Both the position numbers and the translations under genes were made by a program. A model generated the notes under the pieces. The model searched no databases and had not been told where the DNA came from. It worked only from the letters and a program-made list of their open reading frames with translations. Of a stretch of 6,842 bases of DNA, positions 6,680-6,842 are shown one piece after another; within the stretch, counting starts at the first letter, position 1; each line of letters opens with the position of its first letter. This DNA is from Deltaproteobacteria bacterium (lineage in GTDB: Bacteria > Myxococcota_A > UBA9160 > SZUA-336). The stretch spans positions 1 to 6,842 of the forward strand of contig JAUXJB010000085.1 of the NCBI GenBank assembly GCA_030624945.1, read 5' to 3'.

Positions 6680-6842
6680 TTGCCTCAGCTCGAGCTGGCC
6701 AAGACAGAACGCTTTTCCGAGGAACTTCTCGCGCACGTGCGGAGCGGCCGGATGAACGACTGGTCGGCGGAACGCATCCTCGCCTGGGGTCTGGAGAGCT
6801 TCGCGCCGCGCATCGCCCTGTCTGCCAGCTTCGGGTCCCCCG
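6680..6842 (+). CDS. cysH: CysH-family phosphoadenylyl-/adenylyl-sulfate reductase, N-terminal fragment
   Basis: Only the first 54 codons are in the window. The translation has the N-terminal helical region of CysH proteins, including NDWSAERILAWGLESF (residues 26-41). It is followed by RIALSASFGSP (44-54), which is the first beta-strand and the start of the SFG nucleotide-binding motif shared by the PP-loop (ATP-pyrophosphatase-like) fold. CysH reduces activated sulfate (PAPS or APS) to sulfite with thioredoxin or glutaredoxin in cytoplasmic assimilatory sulfate reduction. The catalytic C-terminal cysteine and any cysteine pairs for an iron-sulfur cluster are outside the window, so PAPS and APS specificity cannot be told apart. 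The start is TTG with a strong ribosome site. The gene is divergent from the VWA gene across a 160-bp intergenic region with its own promoter. Other PP-loop enzymes begin similarly, but the helix-plus-SFG pattern fits CysH best. Confidence 0.8.
   Translation, partial: MPQLELAKTERFSEELLAHVRSGRMNDWSAERILAWGLESFAPRIALSASFGSP

Overview
This window is high-GC bacterial DNA, roughly two-thirds G+C by eye in the coding parts, with a short AT-richer stretch at about 6,550-6,665. It is densely coding. Three genes lie on the minus strand: an exported von Willebrand factor A (VWA) protein, then argC, then lhr, which runs off the left edge. A divergent cysH starts near the right edge on the plus strand. 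The full-length Lhr helicase, the short form of ArgC, a VWA protein with a signal peptide and three non-ATG starts suit a GC-rich Gram-negative lineage. Myxococcota or another delta-type proteobacterial lineage is a plausible guess, but nothing here fixes the taxon.

Layout, right to left on the minus strand. The VWA gene (6519 to 5173) is followed by a 48-bp gap, then argC (5124 to 4168). A 58-bp gap then holds a near-perfect 40-base hairpin that overlaps the argC stop codon, and lhr follows (4109 to beyond base 1, 1369 codons in the window, one uninterrupted frame). The short same-strand gaps and the absence of a clear terminator allow co-transcription of all three. Their functions (unknown envelope role, arginine biosynthesis, DNA repair helicase) do not form one pathway. 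On the plus strand cysH (from 6680, 54 codons in the window) begins sulfate-assimilation functions. It has a good sigma70-type promoter and a strong ribosome binding site.

The 160-bp divergent intergenic region (6520-6679) is the richest regulatory stretch. It holds the cysH promoter, a 14-bp palindrome lying on its -35 box, an inverted repeat that begins at the predicted transcription start, and a hairpin whose loop carries the likely Shine-Dalgarno of the VWA gene. I see no CRISPR array, tRNA, rRNA, insertion sequence or defence system. The items most worth a second look are the 40-base hairpin between argC and lhr, the palindromes between the VWA gene and cysH, and the uncharacterised VWA protein. 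Very long open frames on the plus strand opposite lhr, argC and the VWA gene are compositional shadows.
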